NCBI RefSeq assembly: GCF_016861975.1
Contig: NZ_BOMB01000028.1
Location: forward strand, 94,302-158,301
DNA: 64,000 nucleotides
Direction of reading: 5' to 3'
Source: Actinocatenispora rupis
Lineage (GTDB): Bacteria > Actinomycetota > Actinomycetes > Mycobacteriales > Micromonosporaceae
A program made the translations under genes and the position numbers. The number at the start of each line of letters is the position of its first letter. Position 1 is the stretch's first letter. Positions 54,870 to 62,372 of the stretch are shown piece after piece. The notes beneath the pieces were generated by a model, which searched no databases, had not been told where the DNA came from, and was given only the letters and a program-made list of their open reading frames with translations.

Positions 54870-56060
54870 TCAGAACGCCCCGACCCCGTTAGGCGTACCG
54901 AGCCCGGTGGGCCCGTCCCACCCCGTACGCGCGGTGCACCACTGACTGGTCGGGCAGCTCCCGTTGGACCCGCCGGTCACGTCGTACAGGGCGGACGCGT
55001 GCGCGTACGGGTAGTTGTTGTCGATGCTGGCGGCGTTGCCGGCGAGCCCGTACACGGCACCGATGACGGGGGCGGCGACGCTGGTGCCGCCGAACACCAT
55101 CCAGCCGGAGTACCCCTGGTAGGCGGTGCTGTCGTAGACGGCGACGCCGGTGTTGGGGTCGGCGACGGCGGACACGTCGGCGACGGCGCGCTTGGCGCAG
55201 CCGGTACCGGCGGCGGACTGTCCGCTCAGCGCGGTGTTGTACGTGGAGCAGCCGGAGCCGGCGCCGTTCCACGCGGTCTCGGTCCAGCCGCGGCTGTTGG
55301 ACGCCTTGGTGAGCGAGGTGCCGCCGACGGCGGTGACGTAGTGCGAGGACGCCGGGTACTCGACGCCGTAGCCGGAGTCGCCGGAGCTGACGGTGACGGC
55401 GATGCCGGGGTGGTTGTAGTAGCTGCCGTAGTTGGCGTCGGAGGCGTCGGATCCGCCGTAGCTGTTGCTGATGACGTTGGCGCCCATGGTGGCGGCGCGG
55501 TTGACGGCCGCACCGAGGTTGGCGAAGGACGAGGACTTCGCCTCGACGAGCAGGATGTGGCAGTTGGGGCAGACGGCCGACACCATGTCGAGGTCGAGGG
55601 AGATCTCCTGCGCCCAGCCGCCGTCCTTGCGCGGGTAGCTGGTGCCGCCGTTCTGGTCGACCTTGCGGAAGCAGCCGTTCGCGGTCGTACACGCGGGCAG
55701 CCCGTACTGGGTGCGGTAGACGGCGAGGTCCTGTTCGGCGGTGGGCGCGTCGTACGCGTCGACGATGGCGACGGTCTGCCCGCCGCCGGCGCTGGACGAC
55801 GGCAGCTGGTACGCGGACTGCAGGTCGGCGGGTCCGTACCCGGAGGGGGTGGCGGCGGCCTTGCGGAGTGCGGAGTTGCTGGCGTGCACGTCGGTACGCA
55901 GTACGGCGAGGCAGTGTGCGGTGCCGGCCGTCGACGTGGCGCAGGAGTGCATGGTGCGGCCGTTCGCAGTCGCTGGGGCGGCTGTGGCGGCACCGGCGAC
56001 GCTGGCCAGTCCGGCCGTGGCCGCGGCCGCCGCGGCCAGTACGCGCAGGCGTGAACCCAT
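54870..56060 (-). CDS. Secreted S53 (sedolisin/kumamolisin) family peptidase
   Basis: 396 residues. Signal peptide RLRVLAAAAAATAGLASVAGAATAAPA. Catalytic residues of sedolisins are present: Glu and Asp in AQEISLDLDMV (about 150 and 154), the oxyanion Asp in VSSGDSGYG and the Ser in GGTSVAAP (about 323). The protein has no separate pro-kumamolisin domain, only about 70 residues between signal and core. Four or more Cys may form disulfides. ATG 56060 has AAGGAGG. Likely an acid-active secreted endopeptidase. Copy C and a terminator lie downstream. Confidence 0.9.
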   Translation of the reverse strand: MGSRLRVLAAAAAATAGLASVAGAATAAPATANGRTMHSCATSTAGTAHCLAVLRTDVHASNSALRKAAATPSGYGPADLQSAYQLPSSSAGGGQTVAIVDAYDAPTAEQDLAVYRTQYGLPACTTANGCFRKVDQNGGTSYPRKDGGWAQEISLDLDMVSAVCPNCHILLVEAKSSSFANLGAAVNRAATMGANVISNSYGGSDASDANYGSYYNHPGIAVTVSSGDSGYGVEYPASSHYVTAVGGTSLTKASNSRGWTETAWNGAGSGCSTYNTALSGQSAAGTGCAKRAVADVSAVADPNTGVAVYDSTAYQGYSGWMVFGGTSVAAPVIGAVYGLAGNAASIDNNYPYAHASALYDVTGGSNGSCPTSQWCTARTGWDGPTGLGTPNGVGAF

Positions 56061-56223
56061 GGGGAACCTCCTTGAGGGGTAAGGGATCCCATGTCGGATC
56101 AAACCGGAGCGTAGCCACCCGCCAGAGGGCACGAAAGCCCCGAATTCCGGGTGTAACACCCGAAGATCAGCAAGCGATTCCTATGCCCACGTACCCGCGC
56201 CGGCGGGGCGTCGCGGGCGGCCG

Positions 56224-56802
56224 TCAGCTCGTCGGCCAGGTACGCCAGTTCTGCCAGGAACGGCTCGGCGTCGGGCCGCGTTGCCCCTGGTAACGCGACC
56301 CGTACAGCTCCGATCCGTACGGCTGGGTGGCGGGCGACGAGAGCCGGAAGAGGCAGAGCTGGCCGATCTTCATGCCCGGCCAGAGCATGATCGGCAGGTT
56401 GGCCACGTTGGACAGTTCGAGGGTCACGTGGCCGGAGAAGCCGGGGTCGATGAAGCCGGCGGTCGAGTGCGTGAGCAGCCCGAGGCGGCCCAGGCTCGAC
56501 TTGCCCTCCAGCCGGCCGGCCAGGTCGTCCGGCAGCGTGACGACCTCCAGCGTCGAGGCCAGCACGAACTCGCTCGGGTGCAGGACGAACGGCTCGTCGT
56601 CCTTGACCTCGCGCAGGCTGGTCAGGTCGTCCTGCTGCTGCGCCGGATCGATGTGCGTGTACCGGCTGTTGTTGAACACGCGGAACCAGCGGTCCAGCCG
56701 AACGTCCACACTGGACGGTTGGACGAGACCCGGCTCGTACGGATCGAGGCGGAGCCGACCGGTGTCGATCTCGGCGGTCAGATCCCGGTCCGACAGCAGC
56801 AT
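56224..56802 (-). CDS. dcd: dCTP deaminase
   Basis: 192 residues. Trimeric enzyme that deaminates dCTP to dUTP; actinobacterial forms may also hydrolyse dUTP to dUMP. Seen: MLLSDRDL at the start, [18 protein letters not shown], the active-site [10 protein letters not shown] and the catalytic Glu in GHVTLELSN, then [13 protein letters not shown] and [16 protein letters not shown] at the C-terminus. ATG 56802 is preceded by TACGCT with 6 bases between, so leaderless; a longer reading upstream is not needed. Divergent from an SOS-controlled gene, 99 bases apart. Confidence 0.93.
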   Translation of the reverse strand: MLLSDRDLTAEIDTGRLRLDPYEPGLVQPSSVDVRLDRWFRVFNNSRYTHIDPAQQQDDLTSLREVKDDEPFVLHPSEFVLASTLEVVTLPDDLAGRLEGKSSLGRLGLLTHSTAGFIDPGFSGHVTLELSNVANLPIMLWPGMKIGQLCLFRLSSPATQPYGSELYGSRYQGQRGPTPSRSWQNWRTWPTS

Positions 56803-56872
56803 TCGCGCAGCGTACCGAAGGGGCGGTGGACGCCGTGACGCGGCCACCCGGAAGGGCTAACCAAGTGGACGT

Positions 56873-56888
56873 TCGAACATGTGTTCGA
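56873..56888. promoter_or_regulatory. SOS box (LexA operator)
   Basis: TCGAACATGTGTTCGA, exact match to the actinobacterial LexA consensus TCGAAC-N4-GTTCGA. It abuts the TAGAAT -10 hexamer (56889-56894) of the gene starting at 56902, 72 bases from the dcd start. Confidence 0.9.
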
Positions 56889-56901
56889 TAGAATATCGGA
56901 C

Positions 56902-57408
56902 ATGGCCACCTGGACTGAGTTCGCCACATCGGCACCCGAGCTGGCCGAAGCCATCCGCGGCCTCGTGCACCAGTTCGGCCAGGGCTTCGGCTACCTGGCC
57001 ACCGTCCGCGACGACGGCGGCCCCCGGGTCCATCCCGTCAGCCCGCTGATCACGCACGACGGCCTGTTCTGCTTCCTGATCGACTCACCCAAGCGCCGCG
57101 ACCTCGACCGCGACGGTCGCTACGCGCTGCACTCCTTCCCCCCGGAGGACTGCGACGACGAGGCGTACGTGGCGGGTCGCGCCGTCCCGGTCGCCGACCC
57201 CGACCGCCGCGCCCGCCTCGCCCACCAGTCCCGCGCCGCCGCGTCCGTCGACTGGCAGCTCTACGAGTTCCTCGTCGACGCCGCGATGCTCGCCCGCCGC
57301 GACACCGGCGTCGGCGGCCCCGCCATCGACCAGGAGTCCGCGCACTTCACGATCTGGCGCGACCCCGCCAGTCTGACCGCCGCACCGTCGATCAGGGAGG
57401 TCCAGTGA
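56902..57408 (+). CDS. Pyridoxamine 5'-phosphate oxidase-fold protein, SOS-controlled
   Basis: 168 residues. The split-barrel FMN/F420-binding fold of PNPOx-like proteins: GFGYLATVRDDGGPRVHPVSPLITHDGLFCFLIDSPKRRDLDRDGRYALHSFPPE is the standard N-terminal half. The second half has a helix with VDWQLYEFLVDAAML and SAHFTIWRDPASL. ATG 56902 is 7 bases after TAGAAT, so leaderless, and a perfect SOS box sits just upstream of the -10. So induction by DNA damage is predicted. Specific reaction unknown. The next gene overlaps its stop by 4 bases. Confidence 0.85.
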   Translation: MATWTEFATSAPELAEAIRGLVHQFGQGFGYLATVRDDGGPRVHPVSPLITHDGLFCFLIDSPKRRDLDRDGRYALHSFPPEDCDDEAYVAGRAVPVADPDRRARLAHQSRAAASVDWQLYEFLVDAAMLARRDTGVGGPAIDQESAHFTIWRDPASLTAAPSIREVQ

Positions 57409-57764
57409 CCACCTTCGCCGCACCCGTCCACCCCGGTTTCGCCGCCGTACCGGCGGATGCCGTCGCCAACGGCCGCACCGCCTCCCCGGTGGACGGCGCC
57501 CGGCCCGGGGCCACCGGCATCACCCTGGTCGGCGAGATCGTCGACCTCGACACCGCCGGCGACACCCCCGACACCAGCACGGTCTCCGTACGGTGGCTCG
57601 GCGTCACCGTCCATCCCGCCGGTGACACCGCCGGCATCCCGCCCACGCCCGGGACGGCCCCGACCGCCGACCGCCCGCCACGCCCCGCCGGCCTCCGCGG
57701 CCTCACCGAGGGCATCCGCCGGCTGATCGACGGCCCGCAAGGCCGCCACCGCGCACCCCGCTGA
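57405..57764 (+). CDS. Hypothetical protein, second gene of SOS-box operon
   Basis: 119 residues: MTTFAAPVHPGFAAVPADAVANG, then GITLVGEIVDLDTAGDTPDTSTVSVRWLGVTVHP, and a basic C-terminus LRGLTEGIRRLIDGPQG. No known domain; it is Pro/Ala/Thr-rich with one possible short beta unit. GTG 57405 overlaps the stop of the flavin-fold gene (GTGA), so it is coupled and should share the SOS response. Codon use agrees with a real gene. Followed by 143 bases before the tRNA. Confidence 0.7.
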   Translation: MTTFAAPVHPGFAAVPADAVANGRTASPVDGARPGATGITLVGEIVDLDTAGDTPDTSTVSVRWLGVTVHPAGDTAGIPPTPGTAPTADRPPRPAGLRGLTEGIRRLIDGPQGRHRAPR

Positions 57765-57907
57765 CCTGCCTCCCCGCCCCCAGTGCGCCCGGCCCGCCAC
57801 CGTCATCGGCCCCGCCCCACCCCGGGGACCGGCGACCCGGCGGGCCGGGCGCACCCCCATCCGTACCGAGGCTGTACAGTGATACCCGCTCACGCGTCCG
57901 TGAGTAC

Positions 57908-57981
57908 GCGGGTGTAGTTCAATGGCAGAACATCAGCTTCCCAAGCTGACAGTGCGGGTTCGATTCCCGTCACCCGCTCCA
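57908..57981 (+). tRNA. tRNA-Gly (anticodon CCC)
   Basis: 74 bases including encoded CCA. Acceptor arms GCGGGTG / CACCCGC, D arm TAGTTCAATGG, anticodon stem-loop with loop TTCCCAA (anticodon CCC, codon GGG), T arm GGTTCGATTCC and a T discriminator. The integrase gene of the AICE-like element ends 89 bases downstream, which is the normal place for a tRNA-targeting integrase, so its 3' half is the likely attachment site. Confidence 0.95.
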
Positions 57982-57987
57982 CACCGA

Positions 57988-58021
57988 AAGGCCAGGTCAG
58001 GGGATTCCCCGACCTGGCCTT
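57988..58021 (+). terminator. Hairpin after the tRNA
   Basis: AAGGCCAGGTC / GACCTGGCCTT, 11 bp perfect, with an inner GGGG/CCCC pairing; 7 bases after the tRNA. Terminates the tRNA and may also end the integrase transcript from the opposite side. Confidence 0.65.
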
Positions 58022-58069
58022 CGTCTTTGCTGGGACCTCTAGTTGATCTTGCGTGCCATTACCGTGCCA

Positions 58070-60196
58070 TTAGGCCGTTGGCGCCAGGACCCCGGCCGCG
58101 CCGTCGTCGGGCTCGTCGTCGCCGCTCGGGAGCTTCGCGTTGAGCGCGTCGGCGATCGCGCGGTCGGCCTCCGACGTCGCGTGCTGGTAGATCAGCGCGG
58201 CATTCATGCTGTCGTGTCCCATCCGGGCCATCAGGTCACGCGTACTCGCGCCCGACGACGCGGCCAGCGTGTTGCCGGTATGGCGCAGGTCGTGGAAGTG
58301 CAGCCCCGGCTTGCCGATCTTGGCCACCGCGTCCTTCCACCCGACGAGCTGGTTGAAGTTGCTCCGCTTGACCGGCCCACCCCGCTCGCCGGTGAACACC
58401 CACGCCGTCGGCTCGTCGCCCGCATACTCGGCCAGGTGCCGGCGCAGCTCCGACACGATCGCCGCCGGGATCGAGACCGTACGCAGACCGGCCCGGGACT
58501 TCGGTGGACCGAGCAGCAGCCCACCCCGTGACCGCTCCACGAACGTGTGTCGCACCCGGACGGTGCGCGCGTCCAGGTCCAGGTCCTGGCGTTGCAGCGC
58601 GGTGACCTCCCCGTACCGGAGGCTGGCGAACGTGGCGAGCAGGACCAGGGCGAAGTACCGGTCGGGCATCTCGCCGGCCAGGTCGTACACCTGAGTCACG
58701 GTCAGCGTCGGTCGTTCCTCCGGGTTCTCGCGGTCGGCGCCCGGGATGCGGCACGGGTTCCGCGGCAGGATGTTGTCCTCGTTCACCGCGGTCGTCAGCA
58801 CCGCCCGCAGCAGCCAGTTCGGACAGGTCGGCGAGCACGGCAAGACTTGCAGCTCCGCGCCGAGCCTGGCCATGTGGTCTTCCTGCGCCCGAGAGCCCGG
58901 CGTCACCGCGTCGGTGATGTCCTTGGCGATGTACTTCGTGATGTAGCGGACCGTCTTCTCGGCGTCCTTCGACCCGCCGCGGATGCCCTTCACATCCACC
59001 GTGCCAAGCCGGACCACGTGGGCCGGTTCCGCGTCGTCGTCGTCCTCGATCGCGTCAAGGGCTTCGTCCCAGGTGGGCAGTGCTTCCCCGGTGTGCGGGT
59101 CCCGGTAGGTCATCTCGTCCACGTTCCAGGTCGGCAACTCGCCTTCCGGGTCGTATCGCAGCTCGTCATGGGCCGGCCACCACACCTGGTGGTAGGTGGC
59201 CGCCGCGACCTGCTTGACCAGCCTGCGGGCCAGGGCACCGCGGACGGCGAAGTGCCCGTGCGGGGTCAGGCGCTTCTGCATCTCGATCGACCCCGCGTAC
59301 TGCACCTTCCACCCCACCGCCCGGCGCAGGTTCTGCCAGAACCGGTCGATCACCTTCGCGAAGTGGATCGCGTCCAACGCCGCGGCCCGGTAGTCGTAGG
59401 CGTCCGGGTCCACCGGCGTGCCCAAGCGGGTGTCGTGCTGGGAATGCAGCTCCCCGCACTCGCACGGCTGAACCTTCCCGCGCCGCCAGTAGGCAGAGTG
59501 CACGGCGCCATACGAGCCGAGGGTGAGCGTGAGGAACATCGACTCCCGGTGCTCCCGCCCATCCGACCCGATGTGCGGGTGCGGCACCGTCCGGTTCGCC
59601 ACCGGCAACCGAGGAAGATCCGGCGCGTCTTGCCGGCGCTTGGTCGACCGCTTGCGGGATGGGGCCGACTCCTCGTCGGGGCAGTCTTTCCGCCCGCCGG
59701 GCAGTACCGAGCCGCGGACTCCGGCGGTGGTGATCTCTTCGTCAACGCGGTCGATCTCGGCGTCCAGGTCGGTCACCTGGTCCCACTCCGAGCCGATCAC
59801 CGCGGCGGTCCGCGCGAACTCCAACGCCGCCCGGTACTCGACCAGCCCGCGCTGTTCCTCATCCGGCGCGTCCGGTTCCGTAACCGGTTCCTCGGTGAGG
59901 TGCCAGCCCTCACGGATCTGCTGCATCCGCAGCCGCCGGTTCGCCTCCGCGCACGGCTCACACTTCGCCGCCGACGTCGCGCCACACGGCACCGACACCA
60001 ACTCGGTCTCCCCGGTCGTGGTGTCGGTACGACGCAGCCACACCGGCTTCACGCACACCCCGAACTGCACCGCCAGATCCCGAGCAACGTCCTTCGCCAC
60101 GGGCTGCAACAGCCGCGCCGCCCGCGACCCGGGCCGAGGAGTCTCCTCCCGACCCAGGCCCGGAAGCACGACCGCCGTCGCCTTCACGGTTGTCAC
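58070..60196 (-). CDS. Replication initiator fused to tyrosine integrase catalytic domain (AICE Rep-Int chimera)
   Basis: 708 residues. Residues 1 to about 461 match RepSA-type AICE replication initiators: CEPCAEANRRLRMQQIREGWHL, the middle SMFLTLTLGSYGAVH, IHFAKVIDRFWQNLRRAVGWKVQYAGSIEMQKRLTPHGH and VRYITKYIAKDI, ending at LPCSPTCPNWLL. From there the frame passes straight into the integrase: RAVLTTAVNED, catalytic Arg in FASLRYGEV, HFHDLRHT (H-x-x-R), GHDSMN and the Tyr in ALIYQHAT. Missing are the last part of Rep, xis and the N-terminal core-binding domains of Int. A deletion joining both genes at a shared CTGCTG (about 58810) is the simplest origin. GTG 60196 has GGAGGT. Confidence 0.88.
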   Translation of the reverse strand: MTTVKATAVVLPGLGREETPRPGSRAARLLQPVAKDVARDLAVQFGVCVKPVWLRRTDTTTGETELVSVPCGATSAAKCEPCAEANRRLRMQQIREGWHLTEEPVTEPDAPDEEQRGLVEYRAALEFARTAAVIGSEWDQVTDLDAEIDRVDEEITTAGVRGSVLPGGRKDCPDEESAPSRKRSTKRRQDAPDLPRLPVANRTVPHPHIGSDGREHRESMFLTLTLGSYGAVHSAYWRRGKVQPCECGELHSQHDTRLGTPVDPDAYDYRAAALDAIHFAKVIDRFWQNLRRAVGWKVQYAGSIEMQKRLTPHGHFAVRGALARRLVKQVAAATYHQVWWPAHDELRYDPEGELPTWNVDEMTYRDPHTGEALPTWDEALDAIEDDDDAEPAHVVRLGTVDVKGIRGGSKDAEKTVRYITKYIAKDITDAVTPGSRAQEDHMARLGAELQVLPCSPTCPNWLLRAVLTTAVNEDNILPRNPCRIPGADRENPEERPTLTVTQVYDLAGEMPDRYFALVLLATFASLRYGEVTALQRQDLDLDARTVRVRHTFVERSRGGLLLGPPKSRAGLRTVSIPAAIVSELRRHLAEYAGDEPTAWVFTGERGGPVKRSNFNQLVGWKDAVAKIGKPGLHFHDLRHTGNTLAASSGASTRDLMARMGHDSMNAALIYQHATSEADRAIADALNAKLPSGDDEPDDGAAGVLAPTA

Positions 60197-60954
60197 GCCG
60201 GCACCTCCGATGCAGAGCCGTTCACCCGCGCTGTGGGGCGGGATGGGGCAACCACCCGAGCGACCGCGGGCCGGTTCCGGGCCGAATCGCCGATGTGCTC
60301 AGCGGCGGGCGTCGGTACGGTCTGGCCGTGACGATCAGGGTTTGGCTGCGATGGCGTCGGCAGCGGCGCGTGCAAACCGGCTGGGATGCGCTGTTCTGGT
60401 GCGGTGTTGGTGGCATCGGCGCGGGCATCGTGAGCACCGTTCAGGCTGTGGTTGAGGGCCGTCCCGTTGCTCGTTCGATCGTTCATGGCCTGGTGATCAC
60501 GCTGGTCCTGGCGGGAGTCGCCGTCGCCGCGGATGTGGTCGGCCGCCGTCGCGCTCTCCGTGCGGCCGGGGGTGGGCAGGCCGGAGAACACCAGTTTGAT
60601 CAACAGCGTGAACGCGATCGCGGGTAGCGCCGCAAGTCCCTTGCTCGCCATCGAATCGTTGGCCTGCGACACCTGCGCCGCCAACGACAGCAGCCCGGAC
60701 CCGATCAGCAACGCCACCGGATACCCGACCGACCCACCCGTACGGCGCCGACGCCGCCACTCCAACAACGCCAACGCCGGCGTCAACTCCGACACGACCG
60801 CATTGGCCCACCCGAACCACTCCGGCGTACCGGCGGGCGCCTTCTGCATCGTCCAGTCATGCATGTGCGTGAAACTCGCGGCCCCCGCCATGAGCCCGAT
60901 CGCGGCCATGATGACCAGCCGGGCCGTACTCTCGGCCCTCTGCGCAGCGGACAA
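60193..60954 (-). CDS. DUF2637 (spread/SpdB-like) membrane protein
   Basis: 253 residues. The N-terminal 130 have several helices in the DUF2637 pattern: TARLVIMAAIGLMAGAASFTHMHDW, TPEWFGWANAVVSELTPALALLEWRRRRRTGG, YPVALLIGSGLLSLAAQVSQA and ALPAIAFTLLIKLVFSG, found in AICEs and conjugative plasmids between tra and rep genes. The C-terminus is a disordered His/Asp/Asn-rich tail. Start TTG 60954 has AGGAGG 8 bases upstream. The stop overlaps the Rep-Int GTG (GTGA). Function probably in intramycelial spread. Confidence 0.85.
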   Translation of the reverse strand: MSAAQRAESTARLVIMAAIGLMAGAASFTHMHDWTMQKAPAGTPEWFGWANAVVSELTPALALLEWRRRRRTGGSVGYPVALLIGSGLLSLAAQVSQANDSMASKGLAALPAIAFTLLIKLVFSGLPTPGRTESATAADHIRGDGDSRQDQRDHQAMNDRTSNGTALNHSLNGAHDARADATNTAPEQRIPAGLHAPLPTPSQPNPDRHGQTVPTPAAEHIGDSARNRPAVARVVAPSRPTARVNGSASEVPA

Positions 60955-60968
60955 GACTCAGCCCTCCT

Positions 60969-61232
60969 CTACTTACTGGTCGGGGTGACGGGGGAACGGA
61001 CAAAGGCCGGCGGGTCGCCGGTGACGTCGAGCGCTTCGCCGAGCAGCTTGAACACCGCCCAGGCTTCGCCGATCGACAGCGGCAGCCGGCGATGCCCCGC
61101 ACCGACCGCGACCCACATCCGGGCGTCTATCTCGCTGGCGTCGAGGCGGACCGTGACCGCGGTACCGGTCAGCAGCGTGCCGGGGACGCGGATGCGCCAG
61201 AGGCGGGCGGCGCGCCGTTCGATGGCGGTCAC
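60969..61232 (-). CDS. Small AICE protein of unknown function
   Basis: 87 residues beginning TAIERRAARLWRIRVPGTLL, then VRLDASEIDARMWVAVGAGHRRLPLSIGEAWAVFKLLGEALDV. The pattern of a basic N-terminus and a short beta/alpha core is seen in small proteins between spd and regulatory genes of AICEs. GTG 61232 overlaps the stop of the gene upstream (GTGA). It ends 14 bases before the DUF2637 start. No catalytic motif. Confidence 0.65.
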   Translation of the reverse strand: MTAIERRAARLWRIRVPGTLLTGTAVTVRLDASEIDARMWVAVGAGHRRLPLSIGEAWAVFKLLGEALDVTGDPPAFVRSPVTPTSK

Positions 61233-61414
61233 TGGCCACCCCGCAGCTTGTTGAACAGCTCGATCGGCAGCGGCCCATTGCCCGTCCCGTTCCCGTTCCC
61301 GTTGGCCGGGGCGGTTCTCTGTGGTGGGACCGGCCCGGTCGACCGGATGCCGACCGGCGTCGCCGTTGCCACCGTCGTCGCGTACCCGGTTGACGCGATG
61401 GTGGCGCTGCACAT
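61229..61414 (-). CDS. Small AICE protein
   Basis: 61 residues (MCSATIASTGYATTV...LPIELFNKLRGGQ), Thr/Gly/Asn-rich. Start ATG 61414, GGTAGGTGA upstream. Its stop overlaps the GTG of the next gene, so it is coupled. No function can be assigned; compositionally low complexity. Confidence 0.5.
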   Translation of the reverse strand: MCSATIASTGYATTVATATPVGIRSTGPVPPQRTAPANGNGNGTGNGPLPIELFNKLRGGQ

Positions 61415-61424
61415 GCCGGCTCAC

Positions 61425-61727
61425 CTACCGCGAAGATCTCGCCGTGTATGCGCCCGGCATCATCGTCTGCGGGGCGAGGCCCGTGAGGTGGTGGCTTGGC
61501 TTGCCTCGGCTGCGGCGTACCCACGTGCGGACGAGGTTTCGGCTGACGGCGTGGTAGCGGACCTGTTCTGGAGCGAAGCGTTCGGCGTCGAGTAGCGCGG
61601 ACATGGCGTCGTCGGTGCGGTTCCATGCGCGGGCGGTTTCGATGGCGTGCCGGGCTCGTCTCTCGGCAGGGAGTCCGGAGGTGTCGACCCCGGGCGCGAG
61701 GTCGATGGCCACCTGCACGTCCCGCAC
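61425..61727 (-). pseudogene. C-terminal remnant of an AICE-type regulator
   Basis: 100 residues resembling the helical C-terminal tail of XRE-type regulators of AICEs: LPAERRARHAIETARAWNRTDDAMSALLDAERFAPEQVRYHAVSRNLVRTWVRRSRGK. No helix-turn-helix precedes it: upstream in this frame the sequence turns into antisense of the Nudix gene and contains no DNA-binding motif. The last 18 residues (PQTMMPGAYTARSSR) also look abnormal. I infer a truncated gene left at a recombination junction near 61.7 kb. Confidence 0.55.
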
Positions 61728-62192
61728 AACCCCACCCGCGCAGCGGCCGCAGCCGGAGCCCTCTTCACCGACGCCGAGGGCCGCATCATGATGGTGCGAC
61801 CCACCTACAAGGACTACTGGGACATCCCCGGTGGCTACGTCGAGCCCGGCGAGACCCCCTACGAAGCCTGCGTACGCGAAGTCGAAGAAGAGCTAGGCAT
61901 CCGCCCCGCCATCGGCCGCCTCCTGGTCGCCGACTGGGCACCCAGCGAGCGGGACGGCGACAAAATCCTCTTCATCTTCAACGGCGGCCAACTCACGGAC
62001 GACCAGCGCACCACGATCCAGTTGCAAGTATCCGAGCTGTCCGAGTATCGATACCTCGATAGTGGCGACATTGAACAGCGCACGCTGCCTCGCTTGGTTC
62101 GACGTCTGTCCCATGCGCGCGACGCGGAGGCGACGGGCAGCACTACCTACCTTGAGCATGGAAATCCGGTCGGTAGAACCAGCACTCGCTAA
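61647..62192 (+). CDS. Nudix hydrolase (possible Pif-like AICE immunity protein)
   Basis: Complete Nudix box GGYVEPGETPYEACVREVEEELGI at about residues 63-86 (GX5EX7REUXEEXGU), preceded by AAAAGALFTDAEGRIMMVRPTYKDYWDIP. Total 181 residues with the earliest start GTG 61647, but the first about 35 residues overlap antisense the truncated regulator and look unlike Nudix proteins, so the true start is uncertain and a 5' truncation is possible. The pSAM2 immunity protein Pif is a Nudix-motif protein, and many AICEs carry one; the same role is suggested. Substrate unknown. Followed by a 180-base gap and then lower-GC DNA. Confidence 0.75.
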   Translation: MPGSSLGRESGGVDPGREVDGHLHVPHNPTRAAAAAGALFTDAEGRIMMVRPTYKDYWDIPGGYVEPGETPYEACVREVEEELGIRPAIGRLLVADWAPSERDGDKILFIFNGGQLTDDQRTTIQLQVSELSEYRYLDSGDIEQRTLPRLVRRLSHARDAEATGSTTYLEHGNPVGRTSTR

Positions 62193-62372
62193 AGACCAGC
62201 AGGCATTCCCGACGGCGTAGCACTGTCCGCGACTGATCCGTCAGCGCCGAACTCATCCGAAAGGGTAGTCCGCTATCGACTGAACGTACGGCCACGCGTG
62301 CCGAGGGTTGCGACTCTTAGTCACCCGCGGCAACATGGCGCGCAACATTCTGCCCCAGATTCGAGGTGCATC

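Noticed and set aside
60328..60627. Plus-strand reading of 99 codons with possible helices (WDALFWCGVGGIGAG...), start 6 bases after TACGGT
   Set aside because: It lies antisense to the C-terminal half of the DUF2637 gene, whose own third-position GC is higher; both may be possible but the minus strand has the recognised domain and ribosome site.
58200..62200. Second attachment site repeating the tRNA 3' end
   Set aside because: No match to TTCGATTCCCGTCACCCG was seen in the rest of the window; boundary left open.
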